From positions 185,376-249,375 of the forward strand of contig MSJI02000538.1 of assembly GCA_001931905.2 (NCBI GenBank): a stretch of 64,000 bases of DNA, in the 5' to 3' direction. The stretch is from Cladosporium sp. IMV 00045. Lineage: Eukaryota; Ascomycota; Dothideomycetes; Cladosporiales; Cladosporiaceae. The position numbers and the translations under genes are program-made. Positions 36,233-46,717 of this stretch are shown here, one piece after another (the first letter of the stretch is position 1; each line of letters opens with the position of its first letter). The notes below the pieces were generated by a model that saw only the letters and a list, made by a program, of their open reading frames with translations, was not told the DNA's origin and did no database searches.

Positions 36233-38926
36233 ATGTTCATCGATTCTAGACCCGTCACCGGCTACGGTGAGACCGCAGGATGGGCGATATCACAAGAGCC
36301 AGCTCCAACCGGAACATTCCTACAAAGACCTCCTCTACTATCAGCCAATTCGTCAGCTTCGTCATTGACTGGCATGGAACAAACGATCCCGCCTACTCTC
36401 AAACGACCTCCTTTCACCACTACCGGCAGCTCTAAATCGTCCCTCGCAGGCCTCGAACAGACCGTTCCTCCTTTCCAGAAATTCATGAGACGCACACCAC
36501 CAGTGGAAGACACAAAGCCCCTGCCACCAACACCTCTACGCACCCGCAGCGGACGTAGTACGTCGTACGGCGGGCAATCTTCCCTCTCCTCGCGAGAAGC
36601 ATCGCCTTCAGCGCCCAGAAGGTCGTCCAGCATCTACAGTCGAACCGTGAGCCAATGGCTTCCAGACTCGCCCGTTTGGTCCGCCTCAGATCTGGCGGAT
36701 AATCCGATGCCGCCTCTGCCGCAGGAGCTTTTGAGGCCTATAGCTTATAGTGCGAGTTCGCCGGAGCTGGTCGAGAAGGATGTCGCGGAGCCTACGCTGT
36801 TGCAGCCGAGGACGTATCAGTCTTTGCTTACTACGCCTTCTCCGACGATTAGCAGACGGACAACACCGTCGCCGCCGCCTCCACCACCACCAGAGAGTCA
36901 GAGAGAAACCCGATCTTCAATCCTCTTGCCAACCGCAGTCGAGACGCTCGAAATTTTAAAAAGCCATCTTCGCACCGTCTCGCTCGAGAAGGCAAAAGCC
37001 ACTCTAGAGGCCCCAGGAGCGGAGCATCTGCTTCCAGAGGAGATACGTGCTAAGCACAAGAGCCCGCCAATCCAGAAGGCACGCTCAGAGGAACCTCTGG
37101 TAAAAGAGCCGATCGTCAGAGAGACGCTGCCAATGTTCGGCAGGGACCTCGATTCCCCTCCACCGCTGCCTGCTGTGCCGACGATGACTTTGGTCGATTC
37201 TGAAGGGAGAGATCGTGTGGTTGGGGCCCCGAGAGGGAGTGTTGCGCCTTTGCCGACTTTTAACTTTCCTGGAGAGTCGGTTCGTGGTCCGGTCGTTGAT
37301 GCGTTTCCTGTCGGGAGGGATCCGCCGAGGACGATGCTTACTTTGGCTGATCAGAATGCGCAGGGCATGAACGTGGGCTTGATGCGGTTTAATGATCCGG
37401 ACTATGAACGGGGCAGGGCTATGCAGCGCGGTCCACGTATCTCGAACTACGGCGACTATTATCAGACAAACAGCCAGGGGAGAGATTGGGGCTCACCTAC
37501 GAGAAAACACGAGAATGCCGAAGCAATGGCACTGGAATACCACAGTATGCTGGCTGAGAGATATCGACGAGCCTCCGCCTCTCCTGCATCTCACAGCACC
37601 AATTCCGACGCTGCTGTGGGAGAGCACATGAGAATGGTTCCGCAGCCTTTGTTCCACGGCAAGCCACCTGCCATGCACACAGGGGAGATCAGAGGTCGCT
37701 TCGATAGCGCTACTGGATCTGCATCGTCTTTACAACGCAGTGGAAGTAACTTCTCCACACAATCTGGAAATTCGTTCCACGATCGATTCGCTTCAACACC
37801 GCCAAACTTGTCGATATCGACGGACCGACGACGGAGGAGCAGCATAGGCACGATCCCTATATCACCACCATTCCAATACAGCATGTCGCCAAGATTACCC
37901 ATGCCACCCGTCCCACAGCCCCGAGTGATACCCAAACACCGACGAAACAGCAACGACAACAGAGTCTCCGCGTACTGGCACATTCCCACCAAAGGAGGCA
38001 ACACCGAACTGCTCTTCCGACGCAGCAAGGACCAAAAGCCATCATTGGCAAGCACAGGATCTCTCATGGGTCCCGGCGTCCCCTTACTGGCATCAGACAT
38101 CATCTCCCAACGCCTACGCACCCCCGAAGCAACACCAGGTCACTCACCCTTAGCTTCAAGTCCCAAACACACCAAACAGCACCCACCCCCATCATCTTCC
38201 AGTTCCAAACCGCAAAGATTCAAAGAACAGACAGCCAAACAAGCAATCTTCTCCCGCATCACCAAAGGCGCAGCCAAATACGCCGAACAACTCACCCGGC
38301 CCGCCGGCTACGACCCTCCGCAGGCTTTCAAGAACCCACCCTACGAGCCCATCACTCTTCAAACAATTCAGAACCTCACATCTCCCTCAGTTCGTGAAGA
38401 AAGTCCCCACCTCCTCGCCACCCCTCCCTCCCCACCGCCCAACCGCCGTCCAGCGCACGCCTCCAAACCGAGTCTGGGCTGGTCGAACGCGGCCAAACAG
38501 GCCTTCGACATTTCCAACGGCCACCACCAGCAAGACCAGCAGCATGAAAACCAGCCCTCGCAGACGTCTCATTACACGCACGTCATAACGCCAGCGCGTC
38601 CGCTAGACGAGCGAGGCACGGCGCTCGAAGAAGGCGAAAAGGGACGTGGGAGGAGGGGCAGTTTGTTCGCTACGCTGAGGGATTTTAGACGTGAGGTTAA
38701 GGCCGAGAAGCGGAGGGAGGAGATCAAGAGGAGTATTAGGGTTGTGGGCGTGCCGGGAAGTGATGGCGGTGCTGCTGGTGTTGGTGTTGTCGGTGATGGT
38801 GATGCGGGTGGTTCGAGTGGTGTCAGGGGGAGAAGTGCGGAAGGGGAGAGGGTTCAGGAGAGGCCGTCGCTTATGGGATGGCATAGGAGGATGAGTTGGA
38901 TGGGTGGGGTGGGTGGACTTATGTGA
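36233..38926 (+). CDS. Large disordered Ser/Pro-rich protein of unknown function, copy 2 (intact)
   Basis: One exon of 897 codons from ATG 36233 (MFIDSRPVTGYGETAGW) to TGA at 38924-38926. The protein has no visible membrane segment or known domain. It is rich in Ser, Pro and Arg, with proline runs (PPPPPPP near residue 220), many SP/TP sites and RRSS motifs, a Gln-rich stretch near residue 765, and a basic segment GSLFATLRDFRREVKAEKRR near the C-terminus, which ends MSWMGGVGGLM. Ser/Arg-rich disordered proteins with such sites are often phospho-regulated scaffolds in polarity or cell-wall signalling, but this is only an inference. Conservation of the ends in both copies argues for function. 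Confidence 0.75.
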   Translation: MFIDSRPVTGYGETAGWAISQEPAPTGTFLQRPPLLSANSSASSLTGMEQTIPPTLKRPPFTTTGSSKSSLAGLEQTVPPFQKFMRRTPPVEDTKPLPPTPLRTRSGRSTSYGGQSSLSSREASPSAPRRSSSIYSRTVSQWLPDSPVWSASDLADNPMPPLPQELLRPIAYSASSPELVEKDVAEPTLLQPRTYQSLLTTPSPTISRRTTPSPPPPPPPESQRETRSSILLPTAVETLEILKSHLRTVSLEKAKATLEAPGAEHLLPEEIRAKHKSPPIQKARSEEPLVKEPIVRETLPMFGRDLDSPPPLPAVPTMTLVDSEGRDRVVGAPRGSVAPLPTFNFPGESVRGPVVDAFPVGRDPPRTMLTLADQNAQGMNVGLMRFNDPDYERGRAMQRGPRISNYGDYYQTNSQGRDWGSPTRKHENAEAMALEYHSMLAERYRRASASPASHSTNSDAAVGEHMRMVPQPLFHGKPPAMHTGEIRGRFDSATGSASSLQRSGSNFSTQSGNSFHDRFASTPPNLSISTDRRRRSSIGTIPISPPFQYSMSPRLPMPPVPQPRVIPKHRRNSNDNRVSAYWHIPTKGGNTELLFRRSKDQKPSLASTGSLMGPGVPLLASDIISQRLRTPEATPGHSPLASSPKHTKQHPPPSSSSSKPQRFKEQTAKQAIFSRITKGAAKYAEQLTRPAGYDPPQAFKNPPYEPITLQTIQNLTSPSVREESPHLLATPPSPPPNRRPAHASKPSLGWSNAAKQAFDISNGHHQQDQQHENQPSQTSHYTHVITPARPLDERGTALEEGEKGRGRRGSLFATLRDFRREVKAEKRREEIKRSIRVVGVPGSDGGAAGVGVVGDGDAGGSSGVRGRSAEGERVQERPSLMGWHRRMSWMGGVGGLM

Positions 38927-39458
38927 TGGTGCTTGAGGTTGACGTTCATTGTTTAGTTGATCTGGGCGGTGTTTTTTCAGCGCGTCTGGTTCGATGTTGG
39001 CGGCGGTTGATGATACTTACGTTATTACGGCTCTTGAGTGACTTCCATCATACATAGTAACGTTGATTCCTCATGCACATATTATATTGTACATGAGTGT
39101 CAGTAGAACACTACGGCTAGAAGGTCAGAACGAGTCTTTCGTCAACCAAGTCTCTTCATTTACTTGAACGTGCATATTGATTCATAGAGATTCATCTAAA
39201 AACAATCTTCCAGGTGATATTGACATGTATCAACCCTACAGCAGACACAAAGCTTGTTCAGCCTTGGCTATCAAGCAATCCATGTGCCTCCAAAGTTAAC
39301 TTTCTCGCTACCTTATCAAATGCAACGTCGCGGGCCTTCTCCAGCACGCCATCGGCGTGCACAAGACCCACTTCTCCCACTTCGCTATATTGCCACGTCT
39401 TGGGCCTCTCTTCAATGTACACCGCAGTGAGGAACATCGCAATACTCCGAGCGCCACG
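38927..39458. other. Intergenic: upstream of amino-acid permease, copy 2
   Basis: Noncoding; indels relative to copy 1 interrupt the upstream frame extension of the permease. Confidence 0.55.
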
Positions 39459-41359
39459 ATGTCGAACGGCGAGGCGGCACCTCTGCGCAAGAACGTCGGT
39501 GGCATCACGATAGCACCCCAACAAAATGACGACCATGCGCCCGAACCAAGCAGCAGCAACAGGCTGGACGAGTCCGACTTCGTCACGAGCAACGAAGATC
39601 GAGACCTCAAGCGAGGACTGAGCCAGAGGCACATCAGTCTCATCGCCATCGCCGGCGCCATTGGAACTGGCCTTTTCCTCGGCTTGGGAGGCTCGATTCA
39701 GACAGGTGGACCGCTGGGCGCTCTCCTGGGCTACGCGATGGTGGGACTGATCGTGTGCTGCGTGCAGTTCGCTTTGGGAGAGGTCACGGCCCTGTTGCCG
39801 GTTACGGGATCCTTTGTGAGGCACGCGGAGTTTCTTGTAGACCCGGCTCTGGGGTTTGCGATTGGGTGAGAGATGTTTTTCGTGAATTCGATCAGAGAGT
39901 TTGGATGAGGTTCTAACGTTTGTTTCTATTCGAAAGTTACAATCTGGTCTATGGCAATCTCCTGTCAATCCCGACGGAGATCTCTGCGATTTGCGTTCTG
40001 TTCAATTACTGGACGGAGATCAATTCGTCGGTCTGGATTGTGGTGACTATTATCTTGACGGTCGCTGTGGGGTTCTCTGCCATCCGCATTTATGGAGAAG
40101 TCGAGTTCTGGTTTGCCCTTCTCAAAATCGTTTTTATCGTCTTCTTGATCATCCTGGGTCTGGTGATCGATCTTGGTGGTGTACCGGGAACGCCTCGAAT
40201 CGGTTTCCGGTACTGGAAAGAACCCGGCCCTTTCGTCGAGTACATTGCCACAGGATCTTGGGGCCAGTTTCTCGGTTTCTGGGCAGTGATGAGTATGCGA
40301 ACGCCCTTCTTGATCATCGAGACGCTATCTAACCAGATTCTATTCGTACAGCCAACGCAGTCTTCAGCTTCGCAGGCGTTGAGTCCATAGCCATGGCCGC
40401 CGCAGAAACGAAAAACCCACGCCATTCGATCCCACGCGCTTGCAAAAGAGTCTTTGCCCGAGTCTCCGTCTTCTACATCCTGGCCGTACTCATCGTCGGA
40501 ATGCTAGTCCGAAGCGACGACGACAGATTGGGCGACGAGTCTGGCACCGCTGCACAGAGCCCTTTCGTGATAGCTGCCAGCGCCGCAGGCTTGAAGGGCA
40601 TTCCGTCTCTCGTCAATGCTGTCGTGATCACATCTGCTTGGTCATCGTCGAACCAGGCTTTGCTTTCTGGAACTCGCGTTCTATATGGGCTCGCACTGAA
40701 AAGACAGGCTCCCCATATCTTCTTGAAGACCACTTCGTGGGGTGTCCCTTACTATTGCGTATTGCTGCAGTTCGCATTCATGTTTCTGGCATTCATGTCA
40801 CTTTCCGACGGGGCTCTGACCGTTTTCTGGTGGTTGGTTGATCTTGTCGCTTGCGGTGTTTTGATTTCGTGGATCACGATCTTGTCTAATCATTTCCGCC
40901 TCATGTTGGCGATGAAGAAGCAGAACTTGCCATTATCGTCTCTACCTTGGCATTCGCGATGGACAGGTTCGATCTCTTCCAGCCCGCCCGTTTGATTCAA
41001 AACATCTGACCGTTTCCAGAATACTCCACGCCAGCTGCACTTGTCATGTGTGTGCTGATCCTCTTGACGTCCGGATTCGCCGTCTTCACTAAAGGCAATT
41101 GGTCCGCCGTGTCATTCGTTTCGTCTTACCTGTAAGTCTAAAGCCTTCGTGGAAGTGCGACGTCCGTTACTAACTTTCGCACAGGGATATTGGACTCGTA
41201 CTCACGGCATATGGAATTTGGAAAATCCTGAAGGGGACCAAGATTGTACCTTTGGCGGATATACCTCTCGTGGAAGCACTTGAGCGCGCCGCACAGGATC
41301 AAGAGGTTGAAAAGAAGGTGCCGGGATGGCGGAAGGTTGTTGGCATTCTTTGGGACTGA
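39459..41359 (+). CDS. Amino-acid permease (APC superfamily, YAT type), copy 2
   Basis: Exons 39459-39865, 39937-40292, 40352-40966, 41020-41131 and 41185-41359, identical in length to copy 1; 554 residues. The helix-1 motif HISLIAIAGAIGTGLFLGLG and the helix-6 Glu are kept. Replacements include Lys to Glu in NYWTEINSS and Phe to Ile plus Ser to Pro near the C-terminus. The third intron has donor GTTCGA in place of GTATGA in copy 1, a weaker match to the fungal GTRNGT consensus; if it is skipped, translation stops after about ten extra codons (TGA at 40993-40995). The protein is otherwise expected to act as copy 1. Confidence 0.88.
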
Positions 41360-41697
41360 AATTATATATATGTTACCAAGTCAGAGATAGAATGTTGTAA
41401 ACATCAGTACTGCCAGGGAAGCCACGACGGCTGCTGGCAGCTTTAGTCTCGAGCAATCTGCAACTTGTTCCATACTATGTTCGAATATATGAGTCGTCCA
41501 GTCAGCATTACCGAAAGGAGTAAGCAGTCATGTGAAGAAGATAGAGCTGGTGGCTTCGCAACGCCGCCTTGACTTTGGGCCAACGCCACGTTGTTGACCC
41601 CGGACGGAACAACCCCAGTGTCTCGAGCGAACTTGAGATATCCCACCACCTTCCGTGTATTATTCGGCATTCGCATTGTTTAAGAACGTACCCGAAA
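41360..41697. other. Intergenic: amino-acid permease / SEC5, copy 2
   Basis: Noncoding. The SEC5 frame happens to be open upstream to about 41569 here, but copy 1 has an in-frame TGA just before the ATG, so the extension is not used. Confidence 0.6.
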
Positions 41698-44600
41698 ATG
41701 CCAATCAGCAGCGACAAAGAGCGGCAGCTCCTTAACAAATACAACCTCACGACTCTTTCACCTCTGGAATGGCCTCACCAGGACGATGACGACGAGGACA
41801 CCGAGTCCGAGGAAGAGGCCACTGCCAATGGCATGCCTACGCGCCAGAAATCGAATGCTTTGTCCAACTCGAGGAGACTCTCGAACACATACAAGAACCT
41901 CGACCGCCATGCCAGTATACGATCCAGCTTATCCGGTACGCAAAAGACGGCGAGCGGGGAGGATAGCCTGGTGCAGAAGGACGAGGCGGACCCGCTCGGA
42001 ATGGCCCCCAGTGTTGCCGCTGAACTGCGAAAGAGAGGACTGCCGGTAGAGGATAATGTCAAATTGAGGAACCGCTTCATGCTGTCCAGCACGAGCTTCT
42101 CGCCGCAGATGTTCCTGTCGCAAGTGCACCAGAACGCGAGCACGACAGAGCTGCTGCAGGGCCTGGACTTTCTGAGCAGGAGCATCGAGCAGAAGAGCGC
42201 GTCGCTGAAAGTGCTGGTCGAAAGCAACTTCGAAAAGTTCGTGCGCGCAAAGGCCACGATTGATAATGTCTACACCGAAATGCGCACGCAAGGCGCGGAG
42301 CCCATGGAGAACCAGCGTGCTTCGACTGCCGCCAGGAGACCGCACTCACGGCATGGGAGCAAAGGCGGCCATTTCAGGAATTCAAGCAACCCCTTCAGCC
42401 CCACGGACAGGTCGAGTGACAAGAAGAAGAACGCACTCACCAAGGAAAGCGAATACGGTGTGCAGGGCATCAAGATGCCCTTGCTGGAGCTTGCGATCAA
42501 GGCAGAGGAAGTCTGGGGTCCTGCTCTGGGTGGGAGGGACAAGGAGGAGGGTCTCAAGAACGTCTTGACATCGTTGGATCAACACAGGGAGATTTTCAGC
42601 TTGAGCGGGAGCGTTTACGATGCTATGAAGAAGAACGACCACGACACTATTATCGCAAACTGGAAGAAGGCGAACAAGTACGCAGAGGAAGCTCGAGGCG
42701 CTGCCGAGTACGCGCAGGAAAGCAATGTCGCTTTGTCGGATGGCGATATCTACCAAATCATCCTTACCGCTCGCATGTGGCACGATGTATCTGCGCAGGT
42801 CGAGACTTACAAGCGGGACGTTTGGAAGCGCCTCAAGTCTTCACACGGCCGCAAGCCTGCTGCTGTCGCCGACGACACTGATCAGGAATCTCACATGGAA
42901 CTCATCGGTATTTTGCTACAGCTGGGAGTGGACGAGAACCCTATCTGGCACTGGCTGAACAGCCGATCTCTCTATCTCAAAGATAGGATCGCACGGTCAT
43001 TTGAAAGGGCCAGGATTGAAATCGAAATCCAGCGCCGTCGACTTGCGAATCATGGGAATGTTGACTCCAAGACTCTGGCCAAGTACCTGCGGTCGGCGAC
43101 AGATGGAGGATCCATGCGATTGCTCCGTGATGGCAACAAAGACATGGACGCGGCAAATGTCATCGCTTTCTGGGAGAAGGTTCAGGCTTCCTTGAACTCG
43201 CTGCTCTCTGTGTCAAACGGTGTTCTTGGTGAAATTGTCGAGTTCTGGGAGACTGCCCAATCCTTTATTGACAACAAAGCACAACGATCTTTCCCCACGG
43301 CGGTGTTTGCTGCCGGACTTGAGCATCTCGAGCTTGAGCCGGATGATGTGGCGAACCTCCGCTCTGGTGCTCAGGAACTGGTAAGCCTCATGCGCGAGAA
43401 CACCTTCGCGTTCTTTTCAGATCCACCCGTGGAAGACTTGACAGATCTCTATTCCCCTATACCGCCAACTCCCGTCACGCCTGCGTCGGCTGGCACACCA
43501 AGTGCGAGCAGGAACTTCAGTTTCGACATGAGCAACGTGCCTGCGCCCAGTCCGAAGAAAGGCGATGCATGGGAGAAGTATGCTTTCTGGCCTCCAGGCG
43601 GCAACTCTCTCAGCGGCGCCTACTATCTTGGCCGCATCCTCGTGCTTGTCGGAACTGCTGCGAGCGAGCTGGCTGGATTGAGTGTCATCAACACGATGCG
43701 ATCCGGCAGCGAAAGTCTTAAGACGCTTGTCGGTGCTGCGAGAGAGCGTAGCGTGTCAGCCGTGTGTGCTGCTTGGGTCTCGGATGCTGAGCGTTGCAAG
43801 TACATGGAATTGTGGCAAAGGCACCCTGATCGTCGCGATCTGACTACAATGCCGGGAACCTTTATTGAGTTTGAGGAGAAGGTGCTTGGCGGCATGCAGA
43901 AGATTGCGTATATCTCAGAAGCTACCAGTGTTGGAGGACGAGGCGACGATGTCGTTGTGCCTCCTAGTGCGAAGCTTTTGCAAGCTATCAGAGGGTGCTT
44001 TGTTACTAGCTTGTACAAAGCGCTCAGTGGCATGGTGGAGAATGCTGAAAGACCTACCGTCGACAATGCTGGAGAGGACGATCCAGATGGTATAACACTG
44101 CCGTCAGGAGCACAAGGTCGCGGTGACGGAGAGACCATCCTTGTTGATGCTCGGAATCAGGTCAGTACCTTTATCTCCATTCAAAATGCCTATACACTAA
44201 CATCCACCGTAGAACGTCCGACGTCTTATCACGCTCTCCAACCTTGCCCATCTCCGCTCTGAGATAATACCTCAACTAATCTCTCAATTCGAATCCTCCT
44301 TCTCGGTCAAACTCACAGACGAGAGCAAAACAATCCGCGACGTCCTCTCGCAAATCGACGCTCGCCTCTTCCAATCCTACGTCAAACCCGTCGTCGACAC
44401 CCTTCAAACGACAATAACGGCAGGCATAACCTCCAAAGCCTGGGCGCCCGCCTCCGGTCGCCCAACGGACGCGCAGCCATACATCTACGATGTGCTCCTC
44501 ACGCTCGTCCTTGTCCACAGCGAAGTCAGCACCACCGCCTCCTCTCTCACAAACCAGATCCTCTCCTACCTCCTGGAACAGAGCAGCCTCGCGCTCATCG

Positions 44601-44905
44601 CGGCGTTTAAGCAGCGTCAGCGGTACACGCTTCCGGCTCTGATGCAGGCCACGCTAGATGTGGAGTTCATGGCGCAGACGCTGAACAATTACACGACCGA
44701 TCGCGCCAGCGAGGTGCAGAGTCAAGTCTACCTCGCGTTGGACGAGAGGACGGATAACGATGCCAGGACGATGCTGGAGGGCGAGTTGCCGGAGATGAGG
44801 GCTGTGTTGAAGAAACTTAGGGAGGGGACGAAGGGGGAGTTTGGCTGTTTTAAGAGGGAGAGGAGGGGCAGGGAGAGGCCGACTAGTAGTCGTGGTGGTA
44901 ATTAG
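41698..44905 (+). CDS. SEC5: Exocyst complex component Sec5 (complete)
   Basis: Two exons, 41698-44160 and 44213-44905, with a 52-bp intron (GTCAGT donor, CACTAAC branch, TAG acceptor); 1051 residues, the usual length of filamentous fungal Sec5. Sec5 is a core subunit of the octameric exocyst that tethers secretory vesicles to the plasma membrane at sites of polarised growth. Conserved N-terminal stretches are LNKYNLTTLSPLEWP, FSPQMFLSQVHQNASTTELL and the coiled-coil-forming LDFLSRSIEQKSASLKVLVE (about 155-175). The rest is mainly helical, as in exocyst rods. The second exon supplies the C-terminus with LEQSSLALIAAFKQRQRYTL. The first 674 bp are also present before the gap at 27321. Confidence 0.95.
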
Positions 44906-45152
44906 GTGTGTTATCGTGGTATTGATAATGTCAACATGACTTCTTATCTTTGCTTCTGAATTAGCGACACTCGCTCTTCACTCTCCTTCGCGACTACATA
45001 TGCTACTCACAGGTAGGCACAGAGCGCTCCCTTTCACGCCCGACTGGACGGATTCCAACGTCTCAAGCCTTCATCGAGTCGCATCCACAAGACGTAACGC
45101 CACACACCCATGCCCCACCACCCAAACACCTCCCCCTCACCCACTCAATCAA

Positions 45153-46063
45153 TCAATGTATCTTAACACAACCCCCACAAGCACTAACCGTACTCCCACT
45201 CACCCACCTCGCGTCCCTCCCACAAAGCATGCCAATCACATCCGCCACGTCCTCCGCCTGCCCGTACCGCGGCAGAGTCTGCTGGGGGATGAACTCGTTC
45301 TTGGCCCCCTCCAAAAACTCCCCCGGCATATCGTTGACGGCGTCCGTGGAAGTGAGACCCACCAGGACCGAGTTGGCCGTCGTGCCGGCCATGAAAGCAA
45401 ACTGTCGATCGTCAGCATGAATTCGCAATCGAAAAAAACAAACATTCAAGATACCTCCTCATACTTCCCCCCAAAACTCTCCCCCCAAGTCCGACACATA
45501 CTCTCCCCCGCCGCCTTGCCCGCGCTGTAAATCAGCTGGCCCCTCCAAGGCATGCGATCTCTCACACTGCTCACAAACAAAATCCTACTATCCTTCTGAA
45601 ACATCCGCGTCCGCACCAACTCGTCGACGACGAAAGCGTTGTTCTGCACGTTGGCGAACAGCGAGTCGCGCACCTCGCGCTCGTCGAGCTGGCCCACGAA
45701 AGTCGCGTAGCTGGCCGCCGCGTGGAGGACGACGATGTCGATTCTGCTGGCGAAGTGCGTGGCGAGGGCGGTGCAGATTTCGGTCGGCGTGGTGGGGGAG
45801 TAGATGGAGGCTACGATGCCTATTACTGTTGGTGTTGGGGTTGGGGTTGTTGAGGGAGAACTGTTGTCATCAGACGAGGAGAACAGTTGGTCCACTTTCC
45901 CTTGCAGGCTGGCGATGTTGACCAGACTCTCTGGCCGGGAACAGGTGATGAGGATGGAGCAGCCGCGGGAGGCGAGGTGGAGGGCGGTGGCGCGGCCGAT
46001 GCCTCGCGTTCCGCCGGTGATGAGGGCGACTTTGCCGGCGAGGTCTTGGGGGCGGAGAGGCAT
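45153..46063 (-). CDS. Short-chain dehydrogenase/reductase (SDR)
   Basis: Two minus-strand exons, 45455-46063 and 45153-45401, with a 53-bp intron; 285 residues. The Rossmann NAD(P)-binding motif TGGTRGIG is at residues 16-23, and the catalytic YSAGK at 179-183 (Tyr179, Lys183) follows VSSVRDRMP with the usual Ser. The C-terminal exon contains MPGEFLEGAKNEFIPQ and RYGQAEDVADVIGMLCG, typical of classical SDRs that close the sheet and bind substrate. The protein resembles 3-oxoacyl-ACP reductase-like fungal SDRs, but the substrate cannot be assigned. A Ser/Thr/Pro-rich loop (about 62-80) is inserted between the cofactor strands. The gene stands alone, tail to tail with SEC5. Confidence 0.92.
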
Positions 46064-46717
46064 GTTGGGGGTTTGGGGGGTGGTTGGGTTGGAGGAGTGA
46101 TATATTTATATATCTTTAATGAAGAGGGGCTTCAAGTGAAAGGTAAACATGGCATAAAGAAGATCGACCTGGGCGGGTGGGGTTAGAGTTTAAAAGATGG
46201 TCGGCTCTTCAATGGCGGGCAGTTGGTTCTTCGTTTCTCAGTGTGAACCACACTTGATACGAGATGAGTAACCGCGAATTAGGTTTGCGCCGAACATTGT
46301 GGCATTGAATGCGTTTCGAGGGCTGGAGATCATTAGGGTGGGATTGAGATCGTCTGCTCATTCAGTGGTCTGTTTGGGTCGCTTTGCGCGAACTCTAATT
46401 TGTCATTTGGATACTGTACACGAAAGGACCTACTTGACTAGATCAAATCAACTGGTTTTCTAGTAATGATGATAATAGAACAAGGCCCGATCCCGTAGTA
46501 TTTCCTACATCAATAGGCGGGCCATATCTCCAAGCAAGTACCTCAGATCGTCAGTGTCCTGGTAGTGTGATCTTGGTGGCAGGCATATCCAGTTGCGCGG
46601 CCGATTTCATGGGTGCCTCGCTACTTGATTTCTGCCGGTATTATGCCGAAGTAGTAATAATGGATGCACTGGGTACTTCGTCGAGTGCTGTTCCCATCGC
46701 ACAAGACCTGGAAGCCT
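46064..46717. other. Intergenic: SDR promoter and TOP1 3' region
   Basis: Noncoding, moderately AT-rich between 46370 and 46560. One short plus-strand frame (46567-46749) has no support. Confidence 0.55.

Larger units (their letters stand above)
28015..42371 (+). repeat. Duplicated 14.4-kb block, copy 2
   Basis: Second version of the block starting at the DUF423 intron and matching up to base 42371 inside SEC5, where copy 1 meets the gap; SEC5 then continues intact. Exons differ mostly at third positions, and introns and intergenic parts differ by substitutions and small indels. By eye the exons are about 90-98% identical. All genes in this copy have open frames. Confidence 0.93.

Noticed and set aside
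41569..41697. 43-codon upstream extension of SEC5 in copy 2
   Set aside because: Copy 1 has an in-frame TGA 12 bases before the ATG, and the extra residues look like translated leader.
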